64,000 nt of DNA, taken from contig NZ_JAGTXB010000003.1 of NCBI RefSeq assembly GCF_018224885.1, positions 124,001-188,000 on the forward strand, read 5' to 3'. This DNA comes from Chitinophaga hostae. GTDB lineage: Bacteria; Bacteroidota; Bacteroidia; Chitinophagales; Chitinophagaceae. Both the position numbers and the translations under genes were made by a program. Below are positions 56,713 through 64,000 of this stretch, piece after piece. Within the stretch, counting starts at the first letter, position 1. Each line of letters starts with the position of its first letter. The notes under the pieces were generated by a model, which was not told the DNA's origin, did not search any database, and saw only the letters and a program-made list of their open reading frames with translations.

Positions 56713-57240
56713 CTAATTTTTAAAACCCAATTTTTCCCGCAGAAACCTAAACGTTTTATCAATTTGATTGCCAATCGCAGAGGGAGACATATTCATTTCC
56801 ATGGCAATTTCCTTTCGGGTTCTTCCTTCTATTTTGTTCATCAGGAAAATATGCTTCCTTTTCTCGGGAACCAGATCAAGAGTACAATAAATTGCTTCCA
56901 GGCGACGCTCCTTTTCCAGCAGGATTTCCAGCTCTTCTTCTGAATAATCGCAAATCTCAACCTGCAATTCTTCAAGGGAAACAGACCCTCCCAATACACC
57001 GGAATGATATTCTTTATAAAAATGATAGATTTCCTGCCTGCAGGTACGGAAGATAATGGCATCAGCAACATTTTTTTTCAGCTGCTTCCGGTACTTCCAT
57101 AGATGAATAAAAACATTTTGTACAATATCCAATGCATCATTTCTTTTTCCTACTTTTTTAAAAACGTGGGAGAATATAAACTGGCTGTACTTTTCAAATA
57201 CTTCCTTCTGGAAGTCCCTGTATTTCTTTAAAACAAACAT
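56713..57240 (-). CDS. ECF (sigma-70 family) RNA polymerase sigma factor
   Basis: 175 residues. Region 2 lies in SQFIFSHVFKKVGKRNDALD and IVQNVFIHLWKYRKQL; region 4 in RKEIAMEMNMSPSAIGNQID followed by KTFRFLREKL. No extra domains. Typical FecI-like sigma factor of Bacteroidota that directs RNA polymerase to the cognate SusC-SusD promoter. A TATATTTG match lies upstream on the minus strand (57371-57378), without a well-spaced -33 element. Confidence 0.93.
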   Translation of the reverse strand: MFVLKKYRDFQKEVFEKYSQFIFSHVFKKVGKRNDALDIVQNVFIHLWKYRKQLKKNVADAIIFRTCRQEIYHFYKEYHSGVLGGSVSLEELQVEICDYSEEELEILLEKERRLEAIYCTLDLVPEKRKHIFLMNKIEGRTRKEIAMEMNMSPSAIGNQIDKTFRFLREKLGFKN

Positions 57241-57882
57241 CTTATTCGGGGATCATTCTATTCATTGCAATGAGTCAGAGATTTTACATAGACAGGGAAT
57301 GAAGTGTCTTCCAGCTGTCTTCACTTTTGTGTTGAAAAATTCAGATCACAAAATATAAACATTACTGAAACAAATATAGGAATTATTTAATAACAAGTGA
57401 TTTATATCACAAAATATCAAACCATATCAACGAAACAACTGGTTTTTCTACATCTATAATTCACCTGATCACTACTATCAAATAGTACTCCCGAAAATAT
57501 ATTACTCCATATTCCTTCCGTTTTTGTTTTCTCCACGCACTTTCTATTCCCTCACGCCTGGCACCATTGATCCCAATGAAAACATTACTCCATACAGAGA
57601 CAATTTACACAGGTAATACTTTCCAAAGAAACCGGATAAAAGGCAGCTAAGGTAAGACGTACACCTCACGCACACGCCTGCCAAAAGACTACGGCATAAA
57701 CGGTTTCCCCCCATAAATGGGTCCCCCCAATTATTCCGTTTCCTTTTGGCTTTTCCCTTTGTTCGTCTTCCATATCTGCTTTCTTTTTTCCGGTTTTTCT
57801 TTTGGAAAGTATCACGAAAAAACGAAGCAAACAGGGAAAAAGAGGACAAAAAAAGATTCTCTAACACTAAAAGAACAAAGTC
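57241..57882. other. 642-base region between sigma factor and SSB genes
   Basis: No supported gene; a 107-codon minus-strand frame (57544-57867) has a biased, low-complexity composition and no family features. A notable patch is CCCCCCATAAATGGGTCCCCCC (in two parts, about 57706-57727), two C6 runs flanking an ATAAATGGG core, 155 bases before the SSB start. It could be a protein-binding or replication/transfer site. Start of the mobile-element backbone. Confidence 0.35.
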
Positions 57883-58278
57883 ATGAACATCATCGGAAGA
57901 CTAACAGCAGATGCACAGGTACGCACAACGACAGCCAACAAAGAGGTAGTTAGCTTCTCCCTGGCAGTGAACGACAGCTACAGGAACAAGCAAGGCGAAC
58001 GCATTAACCAGCCCACCTATTTCGATTGCTCCTACTGGCTCAGCACAGGGGTAGCTAAATTTCTTGCGAAAGGAACACTCGTAGAACTCACCGGAAGGGT
58101 ATCTGTCAACGCATGGACAGGGAAAGACGGGAAAGCCCATGCAGGGCTGAATTTCCATACCTCGCAAATTAAGCTATATGGAGGTAGCGGAAAAAACAGC
58201 AATGCACAAGAAAAGCCTGAACCGCAGAAAAACAAAAAAACAGATAAGGAAAACGGAACAGGCGACCTCCCTTTCTGA
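57883..58278 (+). CDS. ssb: Single-stranded DNA-binding protein
   Basis: 131 residues. OB-fold with NIIGRLTADAQVRTT, VSFSLAVNDSY, TYFDCSYW and GTLVELTGRVSV; then a short Lys-rich linker and the acidic tip ending GDLPF, which recruits partner proteins. Element-encoded SSBs protect single strands during transfer. It opens the plus-strand backbone operon. Confidence 0.95.
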   Translation: MNIIGRLTADAQVRTTTANKEVVSFSLAVNDSYRNKQGERINQPTYFDCSYWLSTGVAKFLAKGTLVELTGRVSVNAWTGKDGKAHAGLNFHTSQIKLYGGSGKNSNAQEKPEPQKNKKTDKENGTGDLPF

Positions 58279-58312
58279 CCATCTACAATCAATCAATTCA
58301 AAATTTAGCAAA

Positions 58313-58777
58313 ATGAAAACATTCAAGTTCACAATACAGAACCTTCTCTCTCGTAAGGGAGATAAGATAAGCGCCCCCATGTCCCCGATGCTTTTTGCCA
58401 AGGAGATGGCGAGCCAGAGAAAGGAAAAATTTAACCGATTGGCCAGAGTTTGGTTTGAGGATGAAACAATCCACCAAGTACAGGAAGATGGTGGCTATAC
58501 CGGCTATGATACCTTAATCATTGCCAGCCAGTTCGCCAATGATTTGAGCCTTACCCTTTGGGTAGATGAAGGAACACAAGGTATTCCCGTAGCACTCGCT
58601 TTTCAATCGGATAAGGAAGTAATTATTACACCAGCCTATAGCGAAGCTAAGTACGCCCGTAAGCTATCCGTAAGCGAAATAGAGGAAATCTTCACCTACG
58701 TCTTTGATAATCCTTCAGCCCTCGACATCCAAAACGAAACAGATCATTCAACAGGCGAAACAAAAGACAGCCTGTAA
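58313..58777 (+). CDS. Hypothetical protein of the mobile-element backbone
   Basis: 154 residues from the ATG at 58313 (MKTFKFTIQNLL); the frame is open further up but that part overlaps SSB and reads as shadow sequence. Acidic C-terminal tail. I recognise no domain; the centre looks alpha/beta (LIIASQFANDLSLTLWVDEG). Conserved-looking position between ssb and ardA, 34 bases after ssb. Confidence 0.7.
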   Translation: MKTFKFTIQNLLSRKGDKISAPMSPMLFAKEMASQRKEKFNRLARVWFEDETIHQVQEDGGYTGYDTLIIASQFANDLSLTLWVDEGTQGIPVALAFQSDKEVIITPAYSEAKYARKLSVSEIEEIFTYVFDNPSALDIQNETDHSTGETKDSL

Positions 58778-58851
58778 TCCTATCCGGGCAGTCCTCACGA
58801 CAGGATTGCCCATGTTCTAAACTTTAAACAATCATTTTAAAATTCAATATC

Positions 58852-59388
58852 ATGACACAGGAAATAGATATAACAGAAGCAAGTGTATATGTGGGAACAT
58901 ATCACAAGTACAATAATGGCTCATTATATGGAAAATGGCTGAAACTGGGGGACTATGCTGATAAAGACGACTTCTATGATGCCTGTAATGAATTACACAA
59001 GGACGAGGATGAGCCGGAAATGATGTTTCAGGATTATGAAAATATTCCTGAAGGCTTGATAAAGGAATATTGGATAAGCGAAAAGGTTTTTGAAATCATT
59101 GAAGCTTTTGCCAATATGGATGAGAGTCAGAAAGACCCATTTTTAATTTGGTGTACCAATAAACATTATCAGCTCTTAAAGGAAGACATTAACGACCTTA
59201 TTTCTTCCTTTCAGGATGATTACATAGGAGAATATGATAGCGAAGAAGATTTTGCTTTGGAACTCATTGAACTGAGAGATGATCTCAATGAGTTTGCAAA
59301 ACGATACTTCGATTATAAGGCATACGCCAATGATATATTTTGTTCTGACTATTGGTATGATAACGGCTTTGTATTCTATAATTCATAA
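58852..59388 (+). CDS. ardA: ArdA-like antirestriction protein
   Basis: 178 residues, very acidic. Start ASVYVGTYHKYNNGSLYGKW is the ArdA opening (domain 1), and the middle and end contain the repeated acidic helices typical of this DNA-mimic protein. It binds type I restriction enzymes and protects incoming DNA on entry to a new host. Length fits the family (about 165-180). Confidence 0.92.
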   Translation: MTQEIDITEASVYVGTYHKYNNGSLYGKWLKLGDYADKDDFYDACNELHKDEDEPEMMFQDYENIPEGLIKEYWISEKVFEIIEAFANMDESQKDPFLIWCTNKHYQLLKEDINDLISSFQDDYIGEYDSEEDFALELIELRDDLNEFAKRYFDYKAYANDIFCSDYWYDNGFVFYNS

Positions 59389-59442
59389 AAATTAACTACT
59401 GGTGACTATCTATACAGGCAGTCGTCCTTTAAACAAACAATA

Positions 59443-59664
59443 ATGAAAACACAATATAACTTTCAAATAAAGCAAGAGAATGACCAAAGGGAATGGGAAC
59501 AGATAGAATTTTTTCCAAAAAGATACCATAGCAGATCAACTGCGGTACGATATGTAAGAACACTGTCTATACAATTCAAATCAATAATTCGCCTAACAGA
59601 AGGCAAAGACCCTTTTTCAGTTAGCGGAACATACATCAAGGAAAGTGATAACCCCATCAATTAA
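59443..59664 (+). CDS. Small hypothetical protein
   Basis: 73 residues, charged, no signal peptide and no recognised family (MKTQYNFQIKQENDQREWEQ). It stands in line with the backbone genes, 54 bases after ardA and 4 bases before the next small gene. Coding seems likely from position and amino-acid composition. Confidence 0.55.
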   Translation: MKTQYNFQIKQENDQREWEQIEFFPKRYHSRSTAVRYVRTLSIQFKSIIRLTEGKDPFSVSGTYIKESDNPIN

Positions 59665-59668
59665 AAGG

Positions 59669-59869
59669 ATGAAAATAAGAGATCTATACGGCTGTACAAT
59701 AGAGGTTACTAATCTCAATAAAGCAATAAGACAAACCCAACTATTCAAGGAATACAGGCATGAGGACAAAAGTTTCTCAGACTTTGATAAAAGACAAAAT
59801 GCCTATTGGACAGACCTATACAATAAGCTGGTGGAAATCCATAGGCAATTAAAAAACACTTCTAAATAA
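59669..59869 (+). CDS. Small hypothetical protein
   Basis: 66 residues from the ATG at 59669 (MKIRDLYGCTIEVTNLNKAI), preceded by AAAGGA. Charged and helix-rich C-terminal half. Often small genes like this lie before PRTRC E. Function unknown. The PRTRC E gene follows after 7 bases. Confidence 0.6.
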   Translation: MKIRDLYGCTIEVTNLNKAIRQTQLFKEYRHEDKSFSDFDKRQNAYWTDLYNKLVEIHRQLKNTSK

Positions 59870-59876
59870 AAAGATC

Positions 59877-60434
59877 ATGAACGCAAATTTTTTCGGGCAG
59901 ATTGCCCAACTCAATATCACTGGAAATTTACTCCTTACCATAGCCCCAACAGAGGGAAACAGCTTTATTGTGTCCGTAATGCTACAAAATGAAACATGCA
60001 CGGATAAAGCAAAAGACATAATACCACCATTTACCCTCAGAGGTACTGCGGAGGAACTGGATATGGGATTTATTGAAAGGATCACACGTCCAATGCAAAC
60101 CGTCTCCGGCTTACTCGATAACATGGAATCTTTTATGAAACAGTTAGAAGAAGCTCGCTTACGGTCCTCAATGGAAAAGGAAAAAACCGATAAAGAAAAA
60201 CTGGAAAAAGAAGCAAGAGAGAAAAAATACCACAATGCGATGTTGAAAGCAGACACCTTTGAAAAAGGCCAGAGGTATAAAGATGCATGGACGGCATTGC
60301 CCAAAACGGCTGATTATCCTGAATACGCAGAAATCATAAGGAAACGGCAGGATGACTTTGCCCGTCATTTTGCCCCCGACCTTTTTAACGCCGAGCAAAC
60401 TCCGCAAGAAATAGAACCGGAGATTCAAGAATAA
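59877..60434 (+). CDS. PRTRC system protein E
   Basis: 185 residues. The N-terminal about 75 residues are a beta-rich domain (QLNITGNLLLTIAPTEG), followed by a charged coiled coil (about 85-125, SMEKEKTDKEKLEKEAREKK) and a short helical end. Matches PRTRC protein E by layout and by its place directly before PRTRC C. Role in the cassette is not established. Confidence 0.8.
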   Translation: MNANFFGQIAQLNITGNLLLTIAPTEGNSFIVSVMLQNETCTDKAKDIIPPFTLRGTAEELDMGFIERITRPMQTVSGLLDNMESFMKQLEEARLRSSMEKEKTDKEKLEKEAREKKYHNAMLKADTFEKGQRYKDAWTALPKTADYPEYAEIIRKRQDDFARHFAPDLFNAEQTPQEIEPEIQE

Positions 60435-60460
60435 CTATTTAACATTAAAAATGAAAAATC

Positions 60461-60679
60461 ATGTTACTAGCAACACAATTAGAGAGAGTATTTCTCTTTA
60501 CCGACAAAGGACAGGAAATCAAACTTACCGACCCTGAGCCAAAATGGAACGTACAGGCAGTACTTAATTTCTATTCAGGCACATACCCCATCCTGACCAC
60601 TGCCAAAATATCTGCACCCGTGATCAAAGATGATACAGTACAGTACCGCTTCGAGAGCGCGATCGGTACAAAAGGTTAA
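60461..60679 (+). CDS. PRTRC system protein C (ubiquitin-like)
   Basis: 72 residues: LERVFLFTDKGQEIKLTDPE opens a beta-grasp domain and the chain ends ESAIGTKG. PRTRC C is classed among prokaryotic ubiquitin-like proteins; the end ...GTKG recalls a Ub-like tail but is a single glycine after Lys. It sits with E2-like (B) and E1-like (ThiF) genes, so it is the likely substrate of that pair. Confidence 0.9.
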   Translation: MLLATQLERVFLFTDKGQEIKLTDPEPKWNVQAVLNFYSGTYPILTTAKISAPVIKDDTVQYRFESAIGTKG

Positions 60680-60698
60680 CCCATTAAATCGTAAAACA

Positions 60699-61871
60699 AT
60701 GACTTATGCAACCACATATAATATCAGGGACTATAAAGCTTCCCGAAGACCCAAAGCAACAAAAGCTCCACAGTCAGCTGATGGAGTTCGCAAGCTGGAT
60801 GAAAAAACCCAAGGATGCCAGCGAAGTGAAAAAAGACAGGCGACAGCCTGTCCCGGTTACAATGCTTCCTTTAGTTTTCTGAGAACAGCATTCTTGCCGA
60901 AACTGAAAGAAGATGAAGAGGTACAGGTTTGCAAAAAAGCAGAAAAAATGGAAAGGGATTTTTTTTCATCCTTTTCCTATCTCACCGATCACTATGATCT
61001 GAAACCCCTACAAACCCGTTCATTTGGCTATCCATATAATATGGCTCTCTCCTTATGGGACACTCAAAAGCAACTCAACGAAAAATATGAGGATTGCCAG
61101 GACATTAGGCTGATACAGGACAGTAAGAATATATATATATCCTGTACAGAGCGTTATAATACAAATGGAAGCCTTTATTATATCCCGATTATACCAATCC
61201 ATCGAATGTTTGAAGAACCACAGCGCGAAAATACAGCCCTTTTACTTCTATCTGTGTTTTCTTACCTCTATAATATTGCAGATATTCCCTACTACCGTGA
61301 TGAAAACAGTTACTTATACTGGCAGTATCAAATGCTCCAAGATTGGTTAATTGAAAGTGAGTATGAAGAAGAAGAACAGAAAGATTGTATAGCCGAATTT
61401 ACGCAGGCAGAGCAGATAGGCGACTATATGGAACAAATGATTTCCAACCATATCCATTTAGATTTATTTAAAACACGTTTAGATTCTTTTGAAATCAAAG
61501 ACTCTTTTGATAAAGACTGCCAGCGATTAGCCTGTGAAGCCTATACAATTTATGAAAAATACCCAGATAATACCATTTTCCAAAATGCCCAACCTAATAG
61601 CGAAACAGACGGGTATGATTGGGACAATACAATTTCAATGGACAGGTATATTTCCTTTTGTGCCAATGATCACGGATGGCTGAGTGAAACTCTTGAACAA
61701 ACCGTTAATAACGAATTGCAGGAATATGGACAGATTGAAGAACCTACTATTTTCAAACATTTTAACAGCAAGAGATTGGCACCGCTTAACCTTGATTTTG
61801 AAAATCGTCTATTTCCACTGTTAGATGATCTCTGTTACGTTTTATATCACTATAAACCCTTAACGAAATGA
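60699..61871 (+). CDS. PRTRC system protein F-like (start uncertain)
   Basis: 390 residues if started at the ATG 60699. The convincing part begins near 60880 (FLRTAFLPKLKEDEEVQVCK) and runs to the end: soluble, acidic, Tyr-rich, with no catalytic motif I can name. It occupies the slot of PRTRC F between C and B. The first 60 codons are doubtful (see the overlapping small frame); the next ATG is at MERDFFSSF. It overlaps PRTRC B by 4 bases (ATGA). Confidence 0.65.
   Translation: MTYATTYNIRDYKASRRPKATKAPQSADGVRKLDEKTQGCQRSEKRQATACPGYNASFSFLRTAFLPKLKEDEEVQVCKKAEKMERDFFSSFSYLTDHYDLKPLQTRSFGYPYNMALSLWDTQKQLNEKYEDCQDIRLIQDSKNIYISCTERYNTNGSLYYIPIIPIHRMFEEPQRENTALLLLSVFSYLYNIADIPYYRDENSYLYWQYQMLQDWLIESEYEEEEQKDCIAEFTQAEQIGDYMEQMISNHIHLDLFKTRLDSFEIKDSFDKDCQRLACEAYTIYEKYPDNTIFQNAQPNSETDGYDWDNTISMDRYISFCANDHGWLSETLEQTVNNELQEYGQIEEPTIFKHFNSKRLAPLNLDFENRLFPLLDDLCYVLYHYKPLTK
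60706..60882 (+). CDS. Candidate small protein overlapping the 5' part of the PRTRC F frame
   Basis: 58 residues reading MQPHIISGTIKLPEDPKQQK and ending VTMLPLVF. Its composition is more protein-like than the overlapping +1 frame, whose first about 60 codons read like off-frame sequence (GCQRSEKRQATACPG). It starts 26 bases after PRTRC C. Either it is a separate gene and PRTRC F starts later, or a frame change joins the two. Confidence 0.4.
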   Translation: MQPHIISGTIKLPEDPKQQKLHSQLMEFASWMKKPKDASEVKKDRRQPVPVTMLPLVF

Positions 61872-62587
61872 AAGAACTATATGATATTACCCCCGAATTA
61901 GGTCAGCTATACTTTCCTAAATCAGCACTGATTTTCTATCAGACAGAAGAAAAGACACCGGATGCCTATGTAGAGTATTTTGACATGGATCATACCGGAA
62001 TGCCTATTAATGCTCATCCACTGACTGTAAGGGAAGCTAAAGCATTGACTAAAGCGTTGTCCATTACTGATGAAAAAGTCAACTGTTTGCAATCTCATGG
62101 TATTATGGACAGTCATATTCTGCATGTTGCCCCTCTAAATGGTAAGGCAATATGGTTTACAAAGTCAACGCAAAGGAAATTTTGCTTTACTGAAAACCTT
62201 AACCTGCCTAACGGAAAGGCATTTGTGCCACCTCTATTGTGGATAGCAAATAGGCAGAGCCTAACGCTGTTTGCACTGGCCAGCAACCATAGACCCACTG
62301 AAAAGACCATGCTTTATCATGCTCCGTTCTTCAACATTTATGAAGATGGAAAAGTATGTATGGGAACCGTTGATGTGCGGATAGAGAAAACGGCCTCACT
62401 GGAAGATTTTATCAGAACTTGGGAAGATCATTTCTTTAATAGCTATTTCAGCCATCTGATGGCAGGACACAACCCTATTAACGGGAACTGTGTGAGCCTT
62501 TGGGGTAATCTCATTGCCACAGGAGAAAGATTCCCAATAGAAGTACTCAAAAAAAGCAACACAACCTTTAAAGATCTATTAAAATGA
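61868..62587 (+). CDS. PRTRC system protein B (E2-like)
   Basis: 239 residues. Matches PRTRC B, a family placed among prokaryotic E2-like (UBC-fold) proteins: central strands (HILHVAPLNGKAIWFT) then LPNGKAFVPPLLWIA and the APFFNIYEDGKVCMG stretch, where the Cys is a candidate for the acceptor residue. Overlaps both neighbours by 4 bases, so the three genes are tightly coupled. Confidence 0.88.
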   Translation: MKELYDITPELGQLYFPKSALIFYQTEEKTPDAYVEYFDMDHTGMPINAHPLTVREAKALTKALSITDEKVNCLQSHGIMDSHILHVAPLNGKAIWFTKSTQRKFCFTENLNLPNGKAFVPPLLWIANRQSLTLFALASNHRPTEKTMLYHAPFFNIYEDGKVCMGTVDVRIEKTASLEDFIRTWEDHFFNSYFSHLMAGHNPINGNCVSLWGNLIATGERFPIEVLKKSNTTFKDLLK

Positions 62588-63387
62588 ATACTGAAAAACC
62601 CAAAATGCATTTTACAGATAAAGAGCTTCTCAATCCTACCAATCCGATTACTGTAAACCTGATCGGCGCGGGTGGTACAGGTTCAAAAGTCCTTACCTGT
62701 CTATTGGAAATGAACCACAGCCTCATTGAATTGGGACATCCGGGGCTGTCTGTCCGCCTTTGGGATAGTGACACAATAAGTGATGCCAATATAGGCAGAC
62801 AGAGGTTTGCCCAGTGTGAAACAGGATTGTATAAATCCGTTGCGCTCATTAACCGCGCCAACCGATGGGCTGGCACTAACTGGAAGGCTGAAATTATAAA
62901 ATTTGGAAAGGACAATTTTGGAAAGTTACCCACCCATGCAAAAGCAACATTGTATATCTGCTGTGTTGATACGGTAAAAGCACGGTTTGAGATTACCGAC
63001 ATCCTCAAAGAACTTGGGGATTACAGAAACTATGGAGGTCATCCAACATATCTCCTTGATTATGGGAACAGCCAATTTACGGGACAGGTGATCCTTTCAA
63101 CCATTGGAGAAATCAGACAACCCAAATCCGAAAAATTTGAAACGGTTGCCAATCTACCTTTTATGACAGACGAATATGGTGATCTCTTACAACAATCTGA
63201 AATATCAGACGATACCCCAAGCTGTTCTCTTGCCGAAGCTCTTGGAAAGCAAGACCTGTATATTAATTCAGCATTGGCTCAAATGGGCTGTTCCTTGCTG
63301 TGGGGGTTATTTCGCAACGGAATGACCCCATATAGGGGATTCTTTCTCAATTTGAAAGATTTCCGCTCTGTACCCATTCCCGTCTGA
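62584..63387 (+). CDS. PRTRC system ThiF-family protein (E1-like)
   Basis: 267 residues. Rossmann nucleotide-binding loop NLIGAGGTGSK (Gly28, Gly30, Gly31, Gly33), the acidic end of strand 2 in RLWDSDTISDANIGRQRF, and CCVDTVKAR near Cys126-Cys127, matching the conserved ThiF/MoeB stretch. It would adenylate the C-terminus of a ubiquitin-like partner, here most likely PRTRC C. Starts 4 bases inside PRTRC B. Confidence 0.93.
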   Translation: MNTEKPKMHFTDKELLNPTNPITVNLIGAGGTGSKVLTCLLEMNHSLIELGHPGLSVRLWDSDTISDANIGRQRFAQCETGLYKSVALINRANRWAGTNWKAEIIKFGKDNFGKLPTHAKATLYICCVDTVKARFEITDILKELGDYRNYGGHPTYLLDYGNSQFTGQVILSTIGEIRQPKSEKFETVANLPFMTDEYGDLLQQSEISDDTPSCSLAEALGKQDLYINSALAQMGCSLLWGLFRNGMTPYRGFFLNLKDFRSVPIPV

Positions 63388-63401
63388 TGTCAAAATCGGC
63401 G

Positions 63402-63445
63402 GCAAAAATGCCATCCCTTCCGAAGTGGAGGGACCGCATTTTTGC
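63402..63445. repeat. Large imperfect hairpin after PRTRC ThiF
   Basis: GCAAAAATGC (63402-63411) pairs with GCATTTTTGC (63436-63445); an inner stem TCCCT/AGGGA (63414-63418 with 63429-63433) continues it. Not followed by a T run, so it is more than a simple terminator. Confidence 0.6.
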
Positions 63446-63457
63446 ACTCAAAATGGC

Positions 63458-63522
63458 GTAGCCCGTCAGGTAGAACCCTATCCTCTCCACAAACCTACTT
63501 CACGTTATACCTGACCGGCTAC
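63458..63522. repeat. 15-bp inverted repeat, candidate transfer or recombination site
   Basis: GTAGCCCGTCAGGTA (63458-63472) and TACCTGACCGGCTAC (63508-63522) are complementary at 14 of 15 positions with a 35-base spacer. It lies 12 bases after the previous hairpin in a 324-base region (63388-63711) without a supported gene. Confidence 0.6.
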
Positions 63523-63711
63523 AGCATATTTGAACGGAACTCTCTTGAGTTCCGAAATTGTAATCCAAATGGAATATTAATAGAAATTCATCTACTTAAT
63601 GTCAGCCCTGTCATTGTACAATTTATAAAAGCACCACAATTACAGGCTTTTTTTGATTTGGGAAATTCCAAAGATAAAAATCGAGACTATTTCACTTTAT
63701 TTAACTCAAGT

Positions 63712-63951
63712 TTAATCTTGCCATTCTTTTTCAAATTCATCCTTTGTTATAAAATCAGAACTCTCTAAATCAAGTTCTTCAATAGTTTGATCATATAACA
63801 TTGATTCTCCATTCTGAGAGTTTTCTAATGTTAAAAATACTTTCCCGCGAGAACTAAGTTCAATTTGCCTGATAGCTTGCTTATTTTGGAACTGTATATA
63901 AAACCATATATTTTCTTCCTTCCAATACTTTTTTACAAATAATTCCTGCAT
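63712..63951 (-). CDS. Hypothetical protein
   Basis: 79 residues, acidic, no signal peptide (MQELFVKKYWKEENIWFYIQ). Strand-rich start and an acidic helical end (LDLESSDFITKDEFEKEW). It is convergent with the PRTRC operon and ends at 63712. The family is not recognised, but the composition is that of a real soluble protein. Confidence 0.6.
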   Translation of the reverse strand: MQELFVKKYWKEENIWFYIQFQNKQAIRQIELSSRGKVFLTLENSQNGESMLYDQTIEELDLESSDFITKDEFEKEWQD

Positions 63952-64000
63952 AATTTCCTATACTTAAGGTTTAAAAGTTCACACATTACTTAAAATTTTG

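Noticed and set aside
57544..57867. 107-codon minus-strand frame before ssb
   Set aside because: Low-complexity Phe/Ser/Lys-rich composition, antisense to the leader of ssb, no recognisable domain.
63442..63768. 108-codon plus-strand frame after PRTRC ThiF
   Set aside because: It starts within the inverted-repeat cluster and overlaps the better minus-strand gene at 63712; composition is not convincing.

Overview
The window looks like a chromosomal segment of a soil- or plant-polymer-degrading Bacteroidota, most like Chitinophagaceae (Chitinophaga or relatives). Evidence for this is the SusC/SusD pairs, a hybrid two-component (HTCS) regulator, many lipoprotein and secreted glycoside hydrolases, promoter-like TAnnTTTG -7 motifs, DUF1735, NVEALA-like/DUF6520 and PRTRC families, and an IS481 fragment of the Bacteroidota type. 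No rRNA, intact tRNA or CRISPR array was seen.

Region 1 (1-3,600): the 3' part of a six-hairpin glycosidase-like gene, a small SRPBCC + VOC operon behind a promoter that carries two matching palindromes, then a graveyard of Rhs toxin tips with one intact candidate immunity gene, closed by a 26-bp perfect hairpin.

Region 2 (3,600-34,700): a large xylan/arabinoxylan utilisation locus. The minus-strand run SusC-SusD-SusC-SusD-DUF1735-GH10 (24,984 to 12,096) matches the conserved Bacteroidota xylan core (xusA-xusB-xusC-xusD-xusE-xyn10C). Around it sit a GH43-CBM6-GH43 protein and a second GH10 (minus), a divergent HTCS sensor/regulator (plus), and a CE1 esterase, a GH127 beta-L-arabinofuranosidase and a further GH43 (minus). 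Together these would bind and cut xylan at the surface, import oligosaccharides, remove feruloyl/acetyl and arabinose decorations, and release xylose under HTCS control. An M13 peptidase and two small exported proteins close the region.

Region 3 (34,750-45,000): a visibly more AT-rich, foreign-looking defence island. It opens with a sequence matching the 3' end of a tRNA-Ser (possible attachment site) and an IS481 remnant. It then holds a four-gene minus-strand operon: ComEC-like MBL hydrolase, trypsin-like protease, small winged-helix-like middle component, and Rad50-like ABC ATPase with a zinc-hook CxxC. This is an ABC three-component (ABC-3C) type conflict system using the same MBL/protease pair known from AVAST type 1. 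Next to it is an OLD-family nuclease plus UvrD-like helicase pair resembling Gabija.

Region 4 (45,000-57,300): TetR and AraC regulators, a MauE-like membrane protein fused to a propeller-like domain, a small four-cysteine exported DUF6520 protein, and a SusC(STN)-SusD-S9 peptidase operon with its own ECF sigma factor and FecR anti-sigma factor. This looks like a peptide uptake or processing locus with trans-envelope signalling.

Region 5 (57,300-64,000): mobile-element backbone: SSB, ArdA antirestriction protein, small unknowns, and a PRTRC cassette (E, C, a small ORF/F, B, ThiF). PRTRC C, B and ThiF are ubiquitin-like, E2-like and E1-like respectively. Two strong inverted repeats follow the ThiF gene. 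The element appears to continue past the right edge.
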